A stretch of DNA of 9,230 nt from an uncultured Fretibacterium sp. (GTDB taxonomy: Bacteria > Synergistota > Synergistia > Synergistales > Aminobacteriaceae): positions 1 through 9,230 of the forward strand of contig CALAUZ010000148.1 in assembly GCA_937892105.1 (NCBI GenBank). The letters are read 5' to 3'. The translations under genes and the position numbers were made by a program. The notes under the pieces are model-generated. The model did not search any database. It saw nothing but the letters and a program-made list of their open reading frames with translations, and had not been told where the DNA came from. Numbering within the stretch: the stretch's first letter is position 1; every line of letters begins with the position of its first letter. Below are positions 6,672-9,230 of this stretch, in pieces.

Positions 6672-7130
6672 TTATTTTGCCGCGTCAATAAATGCCATAA
6701 GGTGAGAAAGCGAGTAATTTATGTCTTCCGGCAGAGTTTCAGGAGCATTATTCATGTATTCCTTCACTTTTTCATCGTCAACCTTAACATTCTTAATTTT
6801 ACTGCGCAGCTTGTATTTAGTTTTTCTCTGCCATCTAGCGTACTCATAGATATTAACTTCAAATTTGCTGTCAGGATTAAGCGCAAGCCTCGAAGATAAA
6901 GCACGCATTATGTTGCCTTTCATTTTGGCAAGCATATTGCTGACCTGCTTATTAGCCGCAGCAACAACAATCTTATTCACTCCCAGAACAACAGGGCTTG
7001 AGTATCGTGAATTTGGAATGCCTACAATACTTGCCCATGAACGCTTCAACTCCTCCAATACTCTTACCCTTTTAGCCGCTTCGGGAAACCACATTGCCGG
7101 GCTGATGATTAACCTGTCGTCTTCAGTCAT
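6672..7130 (-). CDS. DUF721 / DciA-like protein (probable replicative helicase loader)
   Basis: The 152-aa protein carries the DUF721 core at about residues 25-98: VLEELKRSWASIVG (24-37), a PVVL turn, a strand GVNKIVVAAANKQVSNML with the typical following helix, and a late strand KFEVNIYEY. Characterised members (DciA) interact with the DnaB helicase and take the place of DnaC/DnaI loaders. Residues 100-152 form a basic then mixed-charge extension (RKTKYKLRSKIKNVKV) that could contact DNA; this is inference. No cysteine cluster is present. The ATG (7128-7130) overlaps the mnmG stop by 8 bp (ATGACTGA) and has GGAGG 10 bases upstream inside mnmG, a sign of translational coupling. It precedes tspO by about 15 bp. 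The domain call is good; helicase loading is by analogy only and would need the absence of dnaC/dnaI elsewhere in the genome. Confidence 0.82.
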   Translation of the reverse strand: MTEDDRLIISPAMWFPEAAKRVRVLEELKRSWASIVGIPNSRYSSPVVLGVNKIVVAAANKQVSNMLAKMKGNIMRALSSRLALNPDSKFEVNIYEYARWQRKTKYKLRSKIKNVKVDDEKVKEYMNNAPETLPEDINYSLSHLMAFIDAAK

Positions 7131-9012
7131 TGCTAGATTGCCTCCGTTCGTTCCGTGAGAGTATCACCGATATCAGCTGTACATCAACAGGAGTAATCCC
7201 CGAAATCCTCAGAGCATGTCCCAGTGATTCCGGCCTGTAATGCTTGAGTTTCTGGAGGCTCTCAGAACGCAGACTTTTAACACTGTCATAGTCGAAGTCA
7301 GCAGGGATTTTTGCCCCGTCAAGGTTCTTCATTCGTCCAGCAACTCTCGCCTCCCTCTCAAGATACCCAGTGTACCGCAGCTCCGTCTCAATGTGCGAAA
7401 CCTCCTCACGTTCCAGCTTGATATGTGATGGCGATAACGCATTGATGAGGCCGTAAGTTACCCCCCTGTGCTGGAGAAAGTCAGCGAGGCTCATAGTGTC
7501 CTGCAAGACCTCAGCTTCATACTCCCTGCAAAGTGCTTCAGTCTCAGGCGATGGCGATATTCTCGTTCGTCTGAGGCGTTCAACCTCCTCATTCTCGCGC
7601 TCAAACCTGGCTTCAAGTAATGCTCTGCGTTCACCAGTAATAAGCCCTGCTCTCATTCCGTAACCTGAAAGCCTGTGCGCCGCATTATCCCACCGCAACA
7701 AAAGCCTGTGTTCGCACCTTCCTGTCAGCATTCTGTATGGCTCATCGGTGCTTTTCGTGGTCAAATCGTCAACCAGTACCCCCAGATATGCCTCGTCCCG
7801 TCCGAGTATCACCGGTTCTCTATCCTGAACATACATTGAAGCGTTTATCCCAGCCAGCAATCCTTGTGCCGCTGCCTCCTCATAACCTGATGTGCCGTTT
7901 ACCTGGCCTGCGCAGAAGAGGCCGGAAATATTCTTGTTTTCGAGGGTATGTTTCAACTGATCGGGGAGCATATATGTATATTCTATACCGTAACCTGGCT
8001 TGATGATTTTCGCGTTTTCACAGCCAGGCAGTGAATGTATCATATCAACCTGAACGTCATAAGGTAAGCTGGTAGAGAAATTCTGCACGTATACTTCATC
8101 AGTGTTAGTCGATACTGGCTCAAACACTATAGGGTGAGTAATGTGGTCAGGAAAACGCAGAAACTTGTCCTCAATGGAAGGGCAGTAACGCGGGCCATTA
8201 GCCTTTACGTCTCCCTTAACCAGAGGAGAACGCTCAATGTTCCGCGACAATATCCCGTAAGTCTGCTCAGTAGTGCGCGAGAACCAGCAGGCATAACCAG
8301 TATTATCATACACTCTGCCTTCACCCCAAAGGTCAAAGCACAGCGGCTCATTTTCCGATAATTGCGGTGTCATTCCAGCAAAATCTATGGTGTTAATGTT
8401 GAGGCGAGGCGTTGTGTCAGTTCTCATTTTGCCGGTGCGTATACCCAAATCCTCAAGACACTTAGGAAGCCTCTCGGAATTATTCTGCCCCATAGGCCCG
8501 GAACTGAACGATACATCACCCATGAAGACCCTTCCGGCCATGTACACGCCTCCGCATATTACGACAGCCTTTGCGGTGTAGTGAGAGCCATGACGCGTCA
8601 ATACCCCCGAAACTTTGCCGCCTTCCGTGAGTATCTCGGTAACTTCGTCCTGGTGAACGTCGAGATTTTCCTGTGATGTGAGCAGTTTCCTGTAGTACGT
8701 GCTGTAGAGATAAGGATCACATTGTGCGCGAAGTGCCCTTACTGCCGCGCCTTTTGAGGTGTTGAGCCAGCGTACCATGAGTGTTGAGGCATCAGCAGCA
8801 CGCGCCTGTTCCCCTCCCAATGCTGAGACTTCACGAACCAGATGGCCTTTTGCCGGGCCGCCTATTGATGGGTTGCAGGGCATTAACGCTGTGTTGTCAA
8901 CGTTGAGGTTGAGCATGAGGGTTTTGCAGCCTGTGCGCGAAGAAGCTAGGGCAGCCTCACAGCCTGCATGTCCTCCGCCTATTACGATAATGTCATATGA
9001 GTTATGGAACAC
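7123..9012 (-). CDS. mnmG: tRNA uridine-5-carboxymethylaminomethyl modification enzyme MnmG (GidA)
   Basis: MnmG is the FAD enzyme that, with the GTPase MnmE, adds the carboxymethylaminomethyl group to wobble U34 of several tRNAs. It acts in the cytosol. With the start at GTG 9010-9012 the protein is 629 aa, the family's usual length. It shows the FAD motif GGGHAG (12-17), MPCNPSIGG with C46, and RYCPSIEDK with C277, the two cysteines that match the known catalytic pair. It also has GYEEAAAQGLLAG, the EPYRMLTGRCEHRLLLR segment and a helical C-terminal domain ending near GITPVDVQLISV. The open frame runs 55 codons further to 9177, but that part is basic, non-homologous and overlaps a divergent tnpB. 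AAGGAGG 11 bases before the GTG decides the start. It is the first gene of mnmG, DUF721, tspO. mnmE is not in the window. Assignment is firm. Confidence 0.98.
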   Translation of the reverse strand: MFHNSYDIIVIGGGHAGCEAALASSRTGCKTLMLNLNVDNTALMPCNPSIGGPAKGHLVREVSALGGEQARAADASTLMVRWLNTSKGAAVRALRAQCDPYLYSTYYRKLLTSQENLDVHQDEVTEILTEGGKVSGVLTRHGSHYTAKAVVICGGVYMAGRVFMGDVSFSSGPMGQNNSERLPKCLEDLGIRTGKMRTDTTPRLNINTIDFAGMTPQLSENEPLCFDLWGEGRVYDNTGYACWFSRTTEQTYGILSRNIERSPLVKGDVKANGPRYCPSIEDKFLRFPDHITHPIVFEPVSTNTDEVYVQNFSTSLPYDVQVDMIHSLPGCENAKIIKPGYGIEYTYMLPDQLKHTLENKNISGLFCAGQVNGTSGYEEAAAQGLLAGINASMYVQDREPVILGRDEAYLGVLVDDLTTKSTDEPYRMLTGRCEHRLLLRWDNAAHRLSGYGMRAGLITGERRALLEARFERENEEVERLRRTRISPSPETEALCREYEAEVLQDTMSLADFLQHRGVTYGLINALSPSHIKLEREEVSHIETELRYTGYLEREARVAGRMKNLDGAKIPADFDYDSVKSLRSESLQKLKHYRPESLGHALRISGITPVDVQLISVILSRNERRQSSND

Positions 9013-9109
9013 GAAATTTAATTCCTCCTTTTGACCGAAAAGAACTCGGCGCAAGCCCCTGACTTTAGCTATTGAAATAAGCCGAGCATATTTTGTTATA
9101 ATCATTTTT
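9013..9109. promoter_or_regulatory. mnmG leader with an inverted repeat, overlapping a plus-strand promoter
   Basis: This gap lies between two head-to-head starts. On the plus strand, TTGAAA (9072-9077) and a perfect TATAAT (9097-9102), 19 bp apart, form a likely promoter for the right-hand tnpB, with expected start at about 9109. An inverted repeat CTCGGC (9045-9050) / GCCGAG (9081-9086) brackets 30 bases. On the minus strand its second arm is followed by TTCTTTT just before the mnmG ribosome site, a terminator-like or attenuator-like shape. No clear mnmG promoter was found. Confidence 0.4.
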
Positions 9110-9230
9110 ATGAAAACTTTTTGTTTCAAATTATACAATTCCAAAAAGAACAGGAGATTAAGACGACAAATAAACATTGCGGGTATCGTCTATAATCATT
9201 GTATTGCCTTGTATAGAAGATACTACAAAC
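9110..9230 (+). CDS. tnpB: IS200/IS605-family TnpB, N-terminal fragment running off the right edge
   Basis: The first 40 codons from ATG 9110 encode a TnpB N-terminus: MKTFCFKLYNSKKNRRL, then RRQINIAGIVYNHCIALYRRYYK. The features are the opening K-F-(K/R)-LY strand and the helix with YNHCIAL, typical of a TnpB subgroup. It differs clearly from the left-hand TnpB (IPNDKQ, RYAYNWAL), so these are two separate insertions. No ribosome site precedes the ATG, and the predicted transcription start is at or next to it, so it may be translated from a leaderless message. It is head to head with mnmG, 97 bp apart, so the element probably sits in the mnmG upstream region. Nothing can be said about the nuclease domain, the right end or the guide RNA, which lie outside the window. 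Confidence 0.75.
   Translation, partial: MKTFCFKLYNSKKNRRLRRQINIAGIVYNHCIALYRRYYK

Noticed and set aside
8362..8676. 104-codon plus-strand open frame opposite mnmG
   Set aside because: It lies fully inside a firm mnmG reading frame and has no domain signature.
9051..9080. GCCCCTGACTTTAG resembling the right-end hairpin arm of TnpB elements
   Set aside because: The matching second arm (such as a CATGGGG or CAGGGG segment) is absent and it lies on the wrong side of the visible tnpB, so it may be chance or a remnant.
9013..9177. N-terminal extension of mnmG to 9177
   Set aside because: It is basic, non-homologous and overlaps a clear tnpB start on the other strand. GTG 9012 has AAGGAGG upstream and gives exactly the usual 629 aa.

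Overview
The window reads as a bacterial chromosome segment of moderate G+C with dense gene packing. It holds eight complete protein genes, framed by two partial IS200/IS605-type TnpB genes that run off the left and right edges. No rRNA, tRNA, CRISPR array or phage gene was seen. The gene set (diaminopimelate decarboxylase, MnmG, DciA-like DUF721, YedF-like protein, TspO) suits a peptidoglycan-making anaerobe, perhaps Synergistota or a similar lineage. That placement is a guess from gene content, not proven by the sequence.

Left part (1-4913): a tnpB 5' portion on the minus strand, ending at the window edge, carries an apparent in-frame internal deletion. It is followed by lysA (minus). Divergent from lysA, across 60 AT-rich bases, is a 742-aa protein on the plus strand that joins a PAS-like sensor domain to a dynamin-type large GTPase. 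It is the least ordinary gene here. It ends tail to tail with nudC (minus), sharing 4 bp.

Middle (4914-6194): a 65-bp divergent intergenic region with a palindromic TATAAT separates nudC from a plus-strand pair. The pair is a YedF-like two-domain sulfur-carrier/DsrE-type protein that has lost its hallmark cysteine motif, followed after 36 bp by hpt (hypoxanthine phosphoribosyltransferase). A strong GC hairpin closes this unit and faces the end of the next one.

Right part (6195-9230): a tight minus-strand operon reads mnmG, dciA-like DUF721, tspO, with an 8-bp overlap between the first two and about 15 bp between the last two. Upstream of mnmG, head to head with it, is the start of a second, different tnpB on the plus strand. 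It is visible only as 40 codons before the window ends.

Together these are mostly housekeeping genes: lysine/peptidoglycan precursor synthesis, NAD(H)/NAD-RNA turnover, purine salvage, tRNA wobble modification and probable helicase loading. The accessory elements are the PAS-GTPase, the degenerate YedF and the two TnpB genes. Three start codons were moved from the longest open frame: lysA to 1869, tspO to 6656 and mnmG to GTG 9012.
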